Shown here one piece after another: positions 27,975 through 37,111 of a stretch of 64,000 nucleotides of DNA. This DNA comes from Cupriavidus necator (GTDB lineage Bacteria; Pseudomonadota; Gammaproteobacteria; Burkholderiales; Burkholderiaceae). The first letter of the stretch is position 1. Each line of letters begins with the position of its first letter. The notes beneath the pieces are model-generated. The model was not told the DNA's origin, searched no databases, and saw nothing but the letters and a program-made list of their open reading frames with translations. The stretch lies in contig NZ_SROX01000002.1 in NCBI RefSeq assembly GCF_013141915.1, positions 434,001 through 498,000 of the forward strand, given 5' to 3'. Both the position numbers and the translations under genes were made by a program.

Positions 27975-28104
27975 GGGCGCGCCTTGACCGCAAGGCTTGC
28001 ACGTCGCCTTATTCTGTGCATTGGCCAGGCTCCTATCATCGCCCTGCCCGCCGCGCCGGCACTATGGTTGCGGCAATCTTGCGCCGGCGCAAGTTAACTC
28101 AGTT

Positions 28105-29058
28105 TTAACCTGTGCGGCGCGGTTTTGCACGGCCGATCTGGTCGAGCGGCACCACCGCGCGGCCTTCGCCGTCGCGCACCTGCGCGCCGCGCGGGGCCAG
28201 CTTCCAGGCATGGCCGTAGACGATCTCGAAGCTCAGCGGGATCACGCCGTCGGCGTTGCGCCGCCGCTCCAGCGCCCGGGTCAGCGCCTGGTACCAGCCG
28301 CGGCCGCGCAGGCCCTGCGGCGGCGCCCCGGCCGGCGCGCGCAGGCCGCCAAAGGCCTGTACCTCGCGCAGCAGCGTGGCGGGCGACTCGTAGGTCACGG
28401 TCAGGGTTTCCATGTCCATCACCGGGGTCGACCAGCCGCTGTGCACCAGCATGTCGCCGATATCGTGCATGTCGACAAAGCGCAACGTATGGGGCGCGTC
28501 GTCGACCTCGGCGAAGGCCGCGCGCAGCTCCTTCAGTGTGTCCGGGCCGAACAGCGAAAACAACACCAGCGCTTCGTCGCGCGCCACGCGGTGCCACTCG
28601 GGGAACACGCGGTGTGGCTCCGGATGCCAGTGCAGCGCCAGGTTGGACCATAGCAGGTCGAAGCTCGCGGGCGCAAAAGGCAGTGTGGCAAGATCGCCCT
28701 GGACCAGGTCGAACAGCGGCCGCTTGCCCAGCATGCGGCCGATCCAGCCGGGCCGGCGCTGCGGATCGCGCTGGCCGGCCTCGGCCAGCATCGCGCCGGA
28801 AATATCCAGGCCGGCGATCTGCGCATCCGGAAAGCGCGCGCGCAGCCCGGCCAGGCCCTGGCCATGGCCGCAGCCGATATCCAGCGCGCGCTGCGGCGCC
28901 AGGCGGATCACCTCCATGCGCTCCTGCATGCGACGGCCGATCTCGCCCAGCAAAAAATCGAGCTGGCCGAAGCCGCGGCTGCGCCGGTCAAAGGCGAGCC
29001 GGGTCAGGCGCGCGGGCGGCAGGAAGGCATCGGGAGAATCGGCGGCATGCAGGGACAC
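28105..29058 (-). CDS. BioC-like SAM-dependent methyltransferase
   Basis: 317 residues from GTG 29058. The SAM site is ALDIGCGHGQGL, preceded by the BioC-like FDRRSRGFGQLDFLLGEIGRRM and followed by FDLLWSNLALHWHPEPH and FSLFGPDTLKELRAAF, which resemble malonyl-ACP O-methyltransferases of biotin synthesis. No bio gene is adjacent, so the substrate is uncertain. The start is weak: the frame is open far upstream, GTG 29130 is an alternative, and the region before 29058 is also the 5' end of comF on the other strand. The two genes are head to head and overlap by about 12 bp at these starts. Confidence 0.8.
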   Translation of the reverse strand: MSLHAADSPDAFLPPARLTRLAFDRRSRGFGQLDFLLGEIGRRMQERMEVIRLAPQRALDIGCGHGQGLAGLRARFPDAQIAGLDISGAMLAEAGQRDPQRRPGWIGRMLGKRPLFDLVQGDLATLPFAPASFDLLWSNLALHWHPEPHRVFPEWHRVARDEALVLFSLFGPDTLKELRAAFAEVDDAPHTLRFVDMHDIGDMLVHSGWSTPVMDMETLTVTYESPATLLREVQAFGGLRAPAGAPPQGLRGRGWYQALTRALERRRNADGVIPLSFEIVYGHAWKLAPRGAQVRDGEGRAVVPLDQIGRAKPRRTG

Positions 29059-29907
29059 GGGCAGGCAGGGCAGCAAGAGAACCAGGAACCGGCGCGCGGG
29101 CAGGCACTGCCCCAGGCGCCGGATGAACACGGCCGCCGCGCCCGATGGGCCGCGGCCGGACGGCAAGTATACGCGCGCGCCGCGCTGGCTGCCGGCGCCG
29201 CCGGCCGCGCGCTGTCCGACGCGGGCGGGCTCCTGCTGCCCAGCACCTGCGCGCTGTGCGGGGCGGTGCAGCGGCAGGCGGTGTGCGCGCCCTGCGCCGC
29301 CGACCTGCTGCGCCCGGTGCGGCGCTGCCCGGTGTGCGCGCTGGCGCTGGGGCGGCATCGCCACTGCCCGGCCTGCGGCGCATCGCCGCGCGCCTTCGAC
29401 CACGCCTATACGCTTGGTGACTACGCCTCGCCGCAGGACCAGCTGGTGCTGGCGCTCAAGTTCGGCCACGCCTTGCCGCTGGCGGCGTGGCTTGCCGCCC
29501 GGCTGGCCGACGACTTGCCCGCGGCCTGGGCCCGCGCCAGTCACGGCACGCCGGACCTGATTGCGCCGGTGCCGCTGTCGCCGCAACGGCTGGCCGCGCG
29601 AGGCTTCAACCAGGCCTGGGAAATCGCGCGGCCGCTGGCGCGCCGGTTGGGCCTGCGTGCCGATCCAGTGCTGCTGCAACGCCGGCGCGACACTGGCAGC
29701 CAGCGGGCGCTGGACCTGGCCGCGCGGCAGGTGAACCTGCGCGGCGCGTTCGCCCTCACCCGCGCCGCCAAGCGCCTGGATGGTCTGCACGTGGCGCTGG
29801 TGGACGATGTGATGACCTCCGGCGCGACCCTGCACGAGGCCGCCGGCATGCTCAAGGCCCAGGGCGCGGCCCGGGTCAGCGTGATCGTTGCGCTGCGCAC
29901 GCCGTAG
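29047..29907 (+). CDS. comF: ComF-family amidophosphoribosyltransferase-like protein
   Basis: The conserved protein begins at LLLPSTCALCG (about base 29230): a four-cysteine zinc module (CALC, CAPC, CPVC, CPAC) followed by a phosphoribosyltransferase fold with VALVDDVMTSGATL. ComF is needed for DNA uptake during competence and, in some species, for the processing of imported single strands. ATG 29047 is the only standard in-frame start close by, but it adds about 60 poorly conserved residues that overlap the methyltransferase start; a non-standard start near 29200 is possible. Confidence 0.85.
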   Translation: MQGHGQAGQQENQEPARGQALPQAPDEHGRRARWAAAGRQVYARAALAAGAAGRALSDAGGLLLPSTCALCGAVQRQAVCAPCAADLLRPVRRCPVCALALGRHRHCPACGASPRAFDHAYTLGDYASPQDQLVLALKFGHALPLAAWLAARLADDLPAAWARASHGTPDLIAPVPLSPQRLAARGFNQAWEIARPLARRLGLRADPVLLQRRRDTGSQRALDLAARQVNLRGAFALTRAAKRLDGLHVALVDDVMTSGATLHEAAGMLKAQGAARVSVIVALRTP

Positions 29908-29992
29908 CAGGCTGGATGACAGGGGCGCAGGCGCGCGGTAAGCTGCGCACCGTTCTGACGAAGGGCGCCACGCGCCCGCCATCGCCCGCATC

Positions 29993-30463
29993 ATGTTCAA
30001 CGTTGTCCTGGTCGAACCGGAAATCCCGCCCAATACCGGGAATGTGATCCGCCTGTGCGCCAACACCGGCGCACAGCTGCACTTGGTCAAGCCCCTGGGA
30101 TTTCCGCTGGAGGACACACGCATGCGCCGCGCGGGCCTGGATTACCACGAGTACGCCACCATGCGCGTGCACGAGAGCTGGGACGCGCTGATGGCCAGCG
30201 AGCAGCCGGACCCGACGCGGATGTTTGCGTTGACCACGCGCGGCTCCACGCCGTTCGGCCAGGTCGCGTTCCGGCCCGGCGACTGGTTCGTGTTTGGCTC
30301 AGAGACGCGCGGACTGTCCCCCGAGCGGCGCGAGTGGTTTCCACCCGCGCAGCGCATCCGGCTGCCGATGCGGCCGGACAACCGCAGCCTGAACCTGTCG
30401 AACACGGTGGCCGTGGTGGTGTTCGAGGCCTGGCGCCAGAACGGCTTCGCGGGCGGCAGCTAA
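29993..30463 (+). CDS. trmL: tRNA (cytidine34-2'-O)-methyltransferase
   Basis: 156 residues, the size of TrmL. SPOUT-fold motifs are plain: VLVEPEIPPNTGNVIRLCANTG, then FGSETRGLSPE and the knot region IRLPMRPDNRSLNLSNTVAVVVFEAWRQ. It methylates the wobble ribose of tRNA-Leu isoacceptors. It stands alone on the plus strand, 85 bp after comF and converging on the Bug gene with 17 bp between. Confidence 0.95.
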   Translation: MFNVVLVEPEIPPNTGNVIRLCANTGAQLHLVKPLGFPLEDTRMRRAGLDYHEYATMRVHESWDALMASEQPDPTRMFALTTRGSTPFGQVAFRPGDWFVFGSETRGLSPERREWFPPAQRIRLPMRPDNRSLNLSNTVAVVVFEAWRQNGFAGGS

Positions 30464-30480
30464 AGGCCGCCGCGCAGTGC

Positions 30481-31458
30481 CTACTCGGGCTGCACGCCGG
30501 CCGCGCGGATCACCTTGTCCCAGCGCGCCTTCTCGCTCGCCATGGTCTGCCGCAGCGAGGCCGGCGCGGTGCCGGCCGGCACGAAATACTGCGCGCGCAT
30601 CTTGTCGCGCACGTCGGCGCTGCCGATGATCGCCACCAGTTCGCGGTAAAGCCGGTCGATCACGGCCTGCGGCGTGCCCGCGGGCGCCAGCACAGCCTGC
30701 CACGAAATCGCCTCGAAGCCGGCATAGCCGGACTCCGCCACGGTCGGCACCGACGGCAGCACCGCGGTGCGCCCCGTGGTGGTCACGGCCAGCACGCGCA
30801 GCTTGCCGGCATTGACCTGCGGCATCGCAATCGCCGGCACCATGAAGGCCGCCTGCACCTGGCCGCCGATTATCGCCGTGGTGATCTGCGGAAAGCCGGG
30901 GTACGGCACGTGCTGCAGCTCGACGCCCGCCATCGCCTTCAGCTGCTCCATCGCCAGGTGCGAGGCGCTGCCGTTGCCGGGCGAGCCATAGTTCAGTTCA
31001 CCCGGACGGGCCCGCGCCAGCGCGACGAACTCGCGCAGGTTATGCGCCGGCAGCCGCGCATCCACCACCAGCACGTTAGGCGAAGTCGCCACCAGCGTGA
31101 CCGGGGCGAGTTGGCGGAACGGGTCGTAGTTCAGGTTGCGCGACAGCGTGGGGGCGGTCACCAGCGGGCCGTTGATGGTGAACAGCAGCGTGTAGCCGTC
31201 TGGCGCGGCGCGCGCCACCATGCCGGTGCCAATGTTGCCGCCGGCACCCGGGCGGTTTTCCACCACCACCGGCTGGCCCAGCGCGGCGGCCAGCTTTTCA
31301 GTCAGGATGCGCGCGATCAGGTCGGGCGACGAGCCGGGTGGGAATGGCACTACCATGCGAATTGGCCGCGCCGGCCACGGTTGCGCCAAAACGCTGCGCG
31401 AGGTCCCAGCGGCGCAGGCGGCAGCGAGCGCGATCAGCGCTTGTCGTCGTGTTGACAT
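30481..31458 (-). CDS. Bug-family (TctC-like) periplasmic substrate-binding protein
   Basis: 325 residues from ATG 31458. MSTRRQALIALAAACAAGTSRSVLAQ is a signal peptide with a weak Tat motif. WPARPIRMVVPFPPGSSPDLIAR, VENRPGAGGNIGTGMVARAAPDGYTLL and VPTVAESGYAGFEAISW are hallmarks of the Bug family, hugely expanded in Burkholderiales. Ligands are typically carboxylates or small aromatics. No TctA/TctB membrane genes are nearby, an orphan, which is common. It follows gpsA by 34 bp, so it may be read through from that operon. Confidence 0.9.
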   Translation of the reverse strand: MSTRRQALIALAAACAAGTSRSVLAQPWPARPIRMVVPFPPGSSPDLIARILTEKLAAALGQPVVVENRPGAGGNIGTGMVARAAPDGYTLLFTINGPLVTAPTLSRNLNYDPFRQLAPVTLVATSPNVLVVDARLPAHNLREFVALARARPGELNYGSPGNGSASHLAMEQLKAMAGVELQHVPYPGFPQITTAIIGGQVQAAFMVPAIAMPQVNAGKLRVLAVTTTGRTAVLPSVPTVAESGYAGFEAISWQAVLAPAGTPQAVIDRLYRELVAIIGSADVRDKMRAQYFVPAGTAPASLRQTMASEKARWDKVIRAAGVQPE

Positions 31459-31492
31459 GCGAAGCCTCAGAAACAGGGGGAAACGCCGGCGC

Positions 31493-32509
31493 TCATTCGT
31501 CGCGCGCGTCGCGCTGCAGCAGCTGCGCGACCGCATCTGCTGCGCTGAGCCCGTCGAACAGCACGGCGCAGACGGCGCGCGCGATCGGCATCTCGATACC
31601 ATGCGTGGCGGCCAGCGCAGCCACCGCCTGGGCGCAGCGCACGCCTTCGGCAACGTGCCCGAGCCCGGCCAGGATCTGTTCCAGGCTCTGCCCCGAGGCC
31701 AGTTGCTGGCCGACCTTGCGGTTGCGCGAGAGGTCGCCGGTGGCGGTCAGGATCAGGTCGCCGACGCCGGCCAGCCCCATGAAGGTCTCGACGCGGCCGC
31801 CCAGCGCCAGGCCCAGCCGCGTCATCTCGGCCAGCCCGCGCGTGACCAGCGCGGCGCGCGCGTTCAGCCCCAGGCCCAGCCCGTCGCTGGCGCCGGTGGC
31901 AATCGCCAGCACATTCTTGACGGCGCCGCCGACCTCCACGCCGGTCAGGTCATCGCTGCCATAGATGCGCATCGCATGATGGTGGAAGGCGGCCTGGGCG
32001 CGCTCAGCCAGCGAGGGCTGGTTGCCCGCCACGGTCAGCGCGCACGGCAGCCCCAGGGCCACCTCGCGCGCAAAACTCGGGCCGGTCAGCACGCCATAGG
32101 CAAAGCCCTCGGTGCGCCCGGCGGCGTCTAGCTCGGCCCGCACCATCTGGTGCGGCAGCAGGTGGGTCTCGGCCTCGAAGCCCTTGCACAGCCACAGCAT
32201 CGACACCGGCTTCGCGCCGCGCGTGGCCAGCCTGCGTGTCATCTCGCGCAGGCCCGCGACCGGGGTGGCCACCACTACGATGCCGTCCGGATCGTCGGCG
32301 GCATGCGCCACGGCCTGCGCGAAATCCGGCTGCACCGCGAGCCGCTCGGACAGCGTCACGCCCGGCAGGTAAGTAGCGTTCTCGCGCGTGGCCGCGAGCG
32401 CCGCGAGCTGCGCCGGGTCGCGCCCCCACAACACCACGTCATTGGTGGCCGCGGCATGGCTGGCGAGGGCAGTGCCCCACGCCCCGGCACCCAGGAAGGT
32501 CAGTTTCAT
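31493..32509 (-). CDS. gpsA: Glycerol-3-phosphate dehydrogenase [NAD(P)+]
   Basis: 338 residues. N-terminal Rossmann motif [16 protein letters not shown], then [24 protein letters not shown] and the C-terminal domain [23 protein letters not shown]. It reduces dihydroxyacetone phosphate to sn-glycerol-3-phosphate for phospholipid synthesis. Its leader has a 10-bp hairpin (GGCGCAAGCG/CGCTTGCGCC, 32529-32555) between the secB terminator and the ATG. Confidence 0.97.
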   Translation of the reverse strand: MKLTFLGAGAWGTALASHAAATNDVVLWGRDPAQLAALAATRENATYLPGVTLSERLAVQPDFAQAVAHAADDPDGIVVVATPVAGLREMTRRLATRGAKPVSMLWLCKGFEAETHLLPHQMVRAELDAAGRTEGFAYGVLTGPSFAREVALGLPCALTVAGNQPSLAERAQAAFHHHAMRIYGSDDLTGVEVGGAVKNVLAIATGASDGLGLGLNARAALVTRGLAEMTRLGLALGGRVETFMGLAGVGDLILTATGDLSRNRKVGQQLASGQSLEQILAGLGHVAEGVRCAQAVAALAATHGIEMPIARAVCAVLFDGLSAADAVAQLLQRDARDE

Positions 32510-32575
32510 GGCAGCTCGAACAGTGGAAGGCGCAAGCGTTCTGGCCGCTTGCGCCTCCGATGGTAGCCCAAAGGC

Positions 32576-32598
32576 AAAACGGGGCCGCAGCCCCGTTT
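32576..32598 (-). terminator. Terminator after secB
   Basis: AAACGGGGC and GCCCCGTTT pair around CGCA; on the minus strand the stem is followed by a short T-run. It separates secB from gpsA, so gpsA may depend on readthrough or on its own promoter. Confidence 0.7.
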
Positions 32599-32623
32599 CG
32601 ATGGATGGCGCAGGACGCCGGGC

Positions 32624-33142
32624 TCAGTGGCGAGCCTGGCTGCCGTCGGGCATGACGATGCCGCTGTTGCCGCCTTCGGCACCCTGGGCTTCTTCCATGG
32701 CAGCCTGCAGGCGTTGCTCGTACAGCGCCTGGAAGTTGATTTCCGACAGGTGGATGGCCTGGAAGCCGGCACGCGTAATCACGTCGGCGATATTGCCGCG
32801 CAGGTACGGGTAGAGGATGGTGGGGCAGGCAATGCCCAGCAGCGGATCCAGCTGTTCCACCGGCACGTTGCGGATATCGAAGATGCCGGCCTGGTGCGCT
32901 TCCACCAGGAAGGCAACCTTGTCCTGCACCTTGGTCGTCACGGTGCCCGTCACCACCACTTCGAAGATGCCTTCCTGCAGCTGCGAAGCGCCGACGTTGA
33001 CCTGCACTTCCACCGACGGGGCTTCCGATTCCAGGAAGATGCCCGGCGAATTGGGCTGCTCCAGCGACATGTCCTTCAGGTAGACACGCTGGATGTTGAA
33101 AAAGGGTTGATCGTCCTGCTGGGTGTTTTGCTGGTCGCTCAT
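32624..33142 (-). CDS. secB: Protein-export chaperone SecB
   Basis: 172 residues, all of the SecB core: [51 protein letters not shown] and [15 protein letters not shown]. It keeps preproteins unfolded and hands them to SecA. Third in the rhodanese-grxC-secB-gpsA order usual for Betaproteobacteria. Confidence 0.98.
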   Translation of the reverse strand: MSDQQNTQQDDQPFFNIQRVYLKDMSLEQPNSPGIFLESEAPSVEVQVNVGASQLQEGIFEVVVTGTVTTKVQDKVAFLVEAHQAGIFDIRNVPVEQLDPLLGIACPTILYPYLRGNIADVITRAGFQAIHLSEINFQALYEQRLQAAMEEAQGAEGGNSGIVMPDGSQARH

Positions 33143-33343
33143 GAAAGGCTTCCGGGAGGATGGGCTGGATGCGTGTCGGGTACGGCGGCGGCAGCGCCTG
33201 CATCGTGCAGGGCCGGCCGGTGCCCGGTTGGAAAACGCATATGGTACATGACGCGGGTGGCGAATTCACCCGCGCCGGAGGGATGCCGGGACCACCCCGC
33301 GCGAAATCAGATGATTCTGCGCAGGGGACAATCCCAAGGCGGC

Positions 33344-33601
33344 TCAGGCGGCCAGCAGCGGCACCAGGCCGCCCTGGCGGTCGAGCGCCGAGAGGTCGTC
33401 GAAGCCGCCCACGTGGGTGTCGTCGATGTAGATCTGCGGCACGGTGCGGCGGCCGGTGCGGGCCATCATCTCTTCACGCTTGCCCGGTTCGCGGTCGATC
33501 AGGATCTTCTCGATCGTTTCGACGCCGCGGGACTTGAGCAGGCGTTCAGCCATCACGCAATACGGGCACACCACGGTGCTATACATGACGACGCGGGCCA
33601 T
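33344..33601 (-). CDS. grxC: Glutaredoxin 3
   Basis: 85 residues from ATG 33601 with GGAG upstream. The active site is CPYC (YSTVVCPYCVMAERLL), with TVPQIYIDDTHVGGFDDL as the glutathione-binding part. It reduces protein disulfides and glutathione mixed disulfides in the cytosol. The same window carries gshA and gshB. Confidence 0.97.
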   Translation of the reverse strand: MARVVMYSTVVCPYCVMAERLLKSRGVETIEKILIDREPGKREEMMARTGRRTVPQIYIDDTHVGGFDDLSALDRQGGLVPLLAA

Positions 33602-33678
33602 GTGGGGTCTCCTTGAATGCAATGGGCGCGGCCCGGCAAGCCGGGGCACGCTGTGACGGATTTGGCAGGATGCCCCGG

Positions 33679-34092
33679 TTACTTCACCAGGGGCAGGCCT
33701 GCCTGCTGCCAGGCGGCGATGCCGCCCTCGAGCGCGTAGATCTCACTGTAACCGGCTTCCTTCAGCGCTGCCTGGGCCTTGCCCGAGCGCTGGCCGGTCT
33801 GGCATACGACGATGATGGGGGCAGCCTTGTCCTTTGCAAGCCCGGCCGCGCGCGCGGCCAGGTCGCCCAGGGGCGCGCTCTTGGCTTGCGGCAGGTGGCC
33901 CTTGGCGTACTCGGCGGGCTCGCGGATGTCGACCACGACGGCGCCGCGCTTGTTGATCAGCTGGGTCGCGGTGGCGGTGTTGACCGACTTGCCGCCGGTA
34001 CTGCGCGAGATCGCGGGCCAGGCCAGCAGGCCGCCCGAGACCACGGCAAGGGCGATCAGGGCGAGGTTGTTGTAGTCGGCGAAGAAATTCAC
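33679..34092 (-). CDS. Membrane-anchored rhodanese-domain protein
   Basis: 137 residues from GTG 34092, chosen because homologues start with [20 protein letters not shown], a single membrane anchor; the frame is open to 34206. The rhodanese domain has [16 protein letters not shown] and the catalytic loop [12 protein letters not shown] with its cysteine. Sulfur acceptor unknown. First gene of the rhodanese-grxC-secB-gpsA operon. Confidence 0.9.
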   Translation of the reverse strand: MNFFADYNNLALIALAVVSGGLLAWPAISRSTGGKSVNTATATQLINKRGAVVVDIREPAEYAKGHLPQAKSAPLGDLAARAAGLAKDKAAPIIVVCQTGQRSGKAQAALKEAGYSEIYALEGGIAAWQQAGLPLVK

Positions 34093-34122
34093 GTTGGCAT
34101 TCCGGTAGGTTGGGTCGGCGGC

Positions 34123-34128
34123 ATTATA
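34123..34128 (-). promoter_or_regulatory. -10 element of the rhodanese-grxC-secB operon
   Basis: A perfect TATAAT on the minus strand 30 bp upstream of the GTG start; the -35 position (CCTGGA) is poor. A short leader of about 25 bases results. Confidence 0.5.
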
Positions 34129-34280
34129 AAATACGCGGTTTGGCGTCCAGGCCCTGCCGTTGCACGGCCATCCGCCATTGTCGCCTGTCTGAGACATTGG
34201 GGTCACGTGTGCATCCCATCAGCCTGCTCCAGGTGACGGCGCGGACGCATGCAGGTTACCTACTCTCTGGAAGCAGCAGC

Positions 34281-35027
34281 ATGTACAAGCTCGTTCTCAT
34301 CCGCCACGGCGAATCCACGTGGAACCTCGAAAACCGCTTTACCGGCTGGGTCGATGTCGACCTGACCGAAACCGGCGCCGACCAGGCGCGCCAGGCCGGC
34401 AAGCTGCTCAAAGAGGCCGCTCTCGGCTTCGACGTGGCCTACACCTCGGTGCTCAAGCGCGCCATCCGCACGCTGTGGCATGTGCAGGATGAAATGGACC
34501 TGATGTGGATCCCGGTGCGCAACGAATGGCGCCTGAACGAGCGCCACTACGGCGCCCTGGCCGGCCTGAACAAGGCCGAGACCGCGGCCAAGTTCGGCGA
34601 CGAGCAGGTGCTGGTATGGCGCCGCAGCTACGACACGCCGCCGCCGGCGCTGGAGCCGACCGATCCGCGCGCCTCGTACGACGACCCGCGCTACGCCGGC
34701 GTGCCGCGCCATGAAATCCCGCTGACCGAGTGCCTGAAGGACACCGTGGCGCGCGTGATGCCGCTGTGGAACGAATCCATCGCCCCCGACATCCAATCCG
34801 GCAAGCGCGTGGTCATTGCCGCCCATGGCAACAGCATCCGCGCGCTGGTGAAATACCTGGACCAGATTTCGGATGACGACATCGTCGGCCTCAATATCCC
34901 CAACGGCACCCCGCTCGTCTACGAGCTGGACGCCGACCTGCGCCCCCTGCGCCACTATTACCTGGGCGACCAGGACGCCATCGCCGCCTCGCTGGCGGCC
35001 GTGGCCAGCCAGGGCAAGGCGCGCTGA
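34281..35027 (+). CDS. gpmA: 2,3-bisphosphoglycerate-dependent phosphoglycerate mutase
   Basis: 248 residues from ATG 34281. [16 protein letters not shown] carries the phospho-accepting His, and [16 protein letters not shown] and [15 protein letters not shown] complete the dPGM fold. It interconverts 3- and 2-phosphoglycerate in glycolysis and gluconeogenesis. Divergent from the rhodanese gene; ctpA follows 189 bp later on the same strand. Confidence 0.97.
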   Translation: MYKLVLIRHGESTWNLENRFTGWVDVDLTETGADQARQAGKLLKEAALGFDVAYTSVLKRAIRTLWHVQDEMDLMWIPVRNEWRLNERHYGALAGLNKAETAAKFGDEQVLVWRRSYDTPPPALEPTDPRASYDDPRYAGVPRHEIPLTECLKDTVARVMPLWNESIAPDIQSGKRVVIAAHGNSIRALVKYLDQISDDDIVGLNIPNGTPLVYELDADLRPLRHYYLGDQDAIAASLAAVASQGKAR

Positions 35028-35216
35028 GATCCGCCCGGGTGGCCGCGCGCAGATGTGCGGCCGCCCACCCTGAGCCGGGACGGGACAGGCCCATTTCTCC
35101 ACCCGCACTTATACTGTCGGACAAAACTGGGACGAACACCCGGCGCCGGGCGGCCGCAGCCGGCATAATCCCCCTACCGTACACCCGTACTTCGCGTACA
35201 AGTTCAGGCAGCCCTC

Positions 35217-36824
35217 ATGCGCAAGACGCTCAAGAACATCAGCCTAGTTTCGGTCGGCCTCGTCGCCGGCGTGCTCGCCACGCTGCAGATTTCAGCGACC
35301 GCGCAGAATTCATCGGGGCCCCTGCCGCTGGACCAGTTGCGGCTGATGGCCGATATCTTCGGGCAGATCAAGCGCGAGTATGTGGAGCCGGTCGATGACA
35401 AGAAGCTGCTGACCGAAGCCATCAAGGGCATGGTCGCCAGCCTCGACCCGCATTCGTCCTACCTCGACGAGAAGGATTTCAAGGAACTGCAGGAAGGCAC
35501 GCGCGGGCGCTTTGCCGGCCTGGGCATCGAGATCTCGCAGGAAGAGGGCCTGGTCAAGGTGATCAACCCGATCGAGGACACGCCCGCCTTCCGCGCCGGC
35601 ATCCAGCCCGGCGACCTGATCACCCGTATCGACGACAAGCCCGTGCGCGGCCTGCCGCTGGAGCAGGCGGTCAAGCGCATGCGCGGCGAGCCCGGCACCA
35701 AGGTCACGCTGACGATCTACCGCAAGAGCGAGGAACGCACCTTCCCGGTCTCGATCACGCGCGCCGAGATCCGCGTGCAGTCGGTCAAGGCCAAGATGCT
35801 GGACAACAATATCGGCTGGATCCGCCTGACCAGCTTCCAGGAACGCACCATTTCGGACCTGTCGCGCAAGCTGGTCGAACTGGCGCAGAAGAACCCCAAC
35901 ATGAAGGGCCTGGTGCTGGACCTGCGCAACAACGGCGGCGGCGTGCTGCAGGGCGCGGTCGGCGTCGCCGCGGCCTTCCTGCCGGAAGACGCCACGGTGG
36001 TGTCGACCAACGGCCAGGTGCCCGATGCCAAGCGCGTGTACCGGGCTTCGTACAACAACTACCGCCTGTCGTCGCTGGAAGAGGATCCGCTCAAGGGCCT
36101 GCCGGCGCTGTACAAGAAGATCCCGATGGTGGTGCTGACCAACGCCTACTCGGCCTCGGCTTCCGAGATCGTGGCCGGCGCGCTGCAGGACCACCACCGC
36201 GCCCAGATCATGGGCAAGACCACCTTTGGCAAGGGCTCGGTGCAGACCGTGCGCCCGCTCACCAACGACACCGGCATCAAGCTGACCATCGCGTACTACT
36301 ACACGCCGAGCGGCAAGTCGATCCAGGCCAAGGGCATCCGCCCGGATATCCCGGTCGACCAGAACCCCGACGGCGATCCGGACGACGCGCTGATCACGCG
36401 CGAGATCGACACCGAGCGCCACCTGCACAACAAGCAGGAATCGGAAGAACCGGAAATGACTGAGCGCGAGCAGCGCCGTGTCGAAGAGCTGCGCCGGCTG
36501 GAAGAAGAGAACGCGAAGAAGACCCCGGAAGAGCGCGAGAAGGAGCGCCGCAAGAAGCCGGTCGAGTTCGGCTCGGCCGACGACTTCATGCTGCAGCAGG
36601 CCATCGCCCAGCTCAACGGGCAGCCGGTCAAGCGCTCCAAGTCCAAGCTGGAAACCAATCCGCCGGCCGACAACGGCAAGGCGGCGAAGCCTACGGGCAA
36701 GAGCGGCGCCAAGGGCGCCAGCGCACCGGCCGCCAAGCCAGCCGCTCCGGCGCCAGGCAAGCAGCCGCCGGCCAGCGCGCCGATCGGCGAGCCGCTGGGC
36801 ACGCCGACCGGCAAGGCGCCCTGA
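35217..36824 (+). CDS. ctpA: S41-family C-terminal processing peptidase
   Basis: 535 residues. N-terminal signal/anchor (ISLVSVGLVAGVLATLQISATA), PDZ domain (about 85-165, GLGIEISQEEGLVKVINPIEDTPAFRAGI), then the S41 protease core with nucleophile Ser in TNAYSASASEIVAGAL and general base Lys in GKTTFGKGSVQT. The C-terminus is long, charged (Glu/Arg-rich) and then Ala/Pro/Lys-rich. It trims periplasmic or membrane proteins at their C-termini. Start ATG 35217. Confidence 0.95.
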   Translation: MRKTLKNISLVSVGLVAGVLATLQISATAQNSSGPLPLDQLRLMADIFGQIKREYVEPVDDKKLLTEAIKGMVASLDPHSSYLDEKDFKELQEGTRGRFAGLGIEISQEEGLVKVINPIEDTPAFRAGIQPGDLITRIDDKPVRGLPLEQAVKRMRGEPGTKVTLTIYRKSEERTFPVSITRAEIRVQSVKAKMLDNNIGWIRLTSFQERTISDLSRKLVELAQKNPNMKGLVLDLRNNGGGVLQGAVGVAAAFLPEDATVVSTNGQVPDAKRVYRASYNNYRLSSLEEDPLKGLPALYKKIPMVVLTNAYSASASEIVAGALQDHHRAQIMGKTTFGKGSVQTVRPLTNDTGIKLTIAYYYTPSGKSIQAKGIRPDIPVDQNPDGDPDDALITREIDTERHLHNKQESEEPEMTEREQRRVEELRRLEEENAKKTPEEREKERRKKPVEFGSADDFMLQQAIAQLNGQPVKRSKSKLETNPPADNGKAAKPTGKSGAKGASAPAAKPAAPAPGKQPPASAPIGEPLGTPTGKAP

Positions 36825-36881
36825 TTCCACAGCAGACGCGACCTGCACGCGCTGGCAAGATCCGCGCGCTGCCGGTTTGCT

Positions 36882-37027
36882 CCCCTCTCCCGCTTGCGGG
36901 AGAGGGGCAGGGGGTGAGGGCAGGAGTGTCAAAGGCTGAGGGCGGTGAGTTAACACCCCTGGCTTCGCTTGAAGTGGTTCCTTGCTAGTCCACCGCTCTC
37001 CCCAACACTCTCCCCCTGAGGGGAGAG
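36882..37027. repeat. REP-like pair of GGGAGAGG palindromes
   Basis: CCCCTCTCCCGC-TT-GCGGGAGAGGGG (36882-36907) and CTCTCCCC-CTGA-GGGGAGAG (37008-37027) lie in the 287-bp gap between ctpA and the ThiF/MoeB gene. They share the GGGAGAGG core and are followed by a G-rich GGGGGTGAGGG tract. This is the form of the dispersed intergenic REP elements common in proteobacteria; the first may also act as the ctpA mRNA end. Confidence 0.7.
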
Positions 37028-37111
37028 GGAGAACACCTTGCTTGGGCTAGCTCGGGCGGCTTTGGAGGACCCAAAACCGCCCTCCCCCTGCAGCACTCGA
37101 GGGATTACCTC

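Noticed and set aside
29059..30123. Long N-terminal extension of the BioC-like frame
   Set aside because: It runs antisense through comF, whose zinc and PRTase motifs are certain; the extension has no methyltransferase features.
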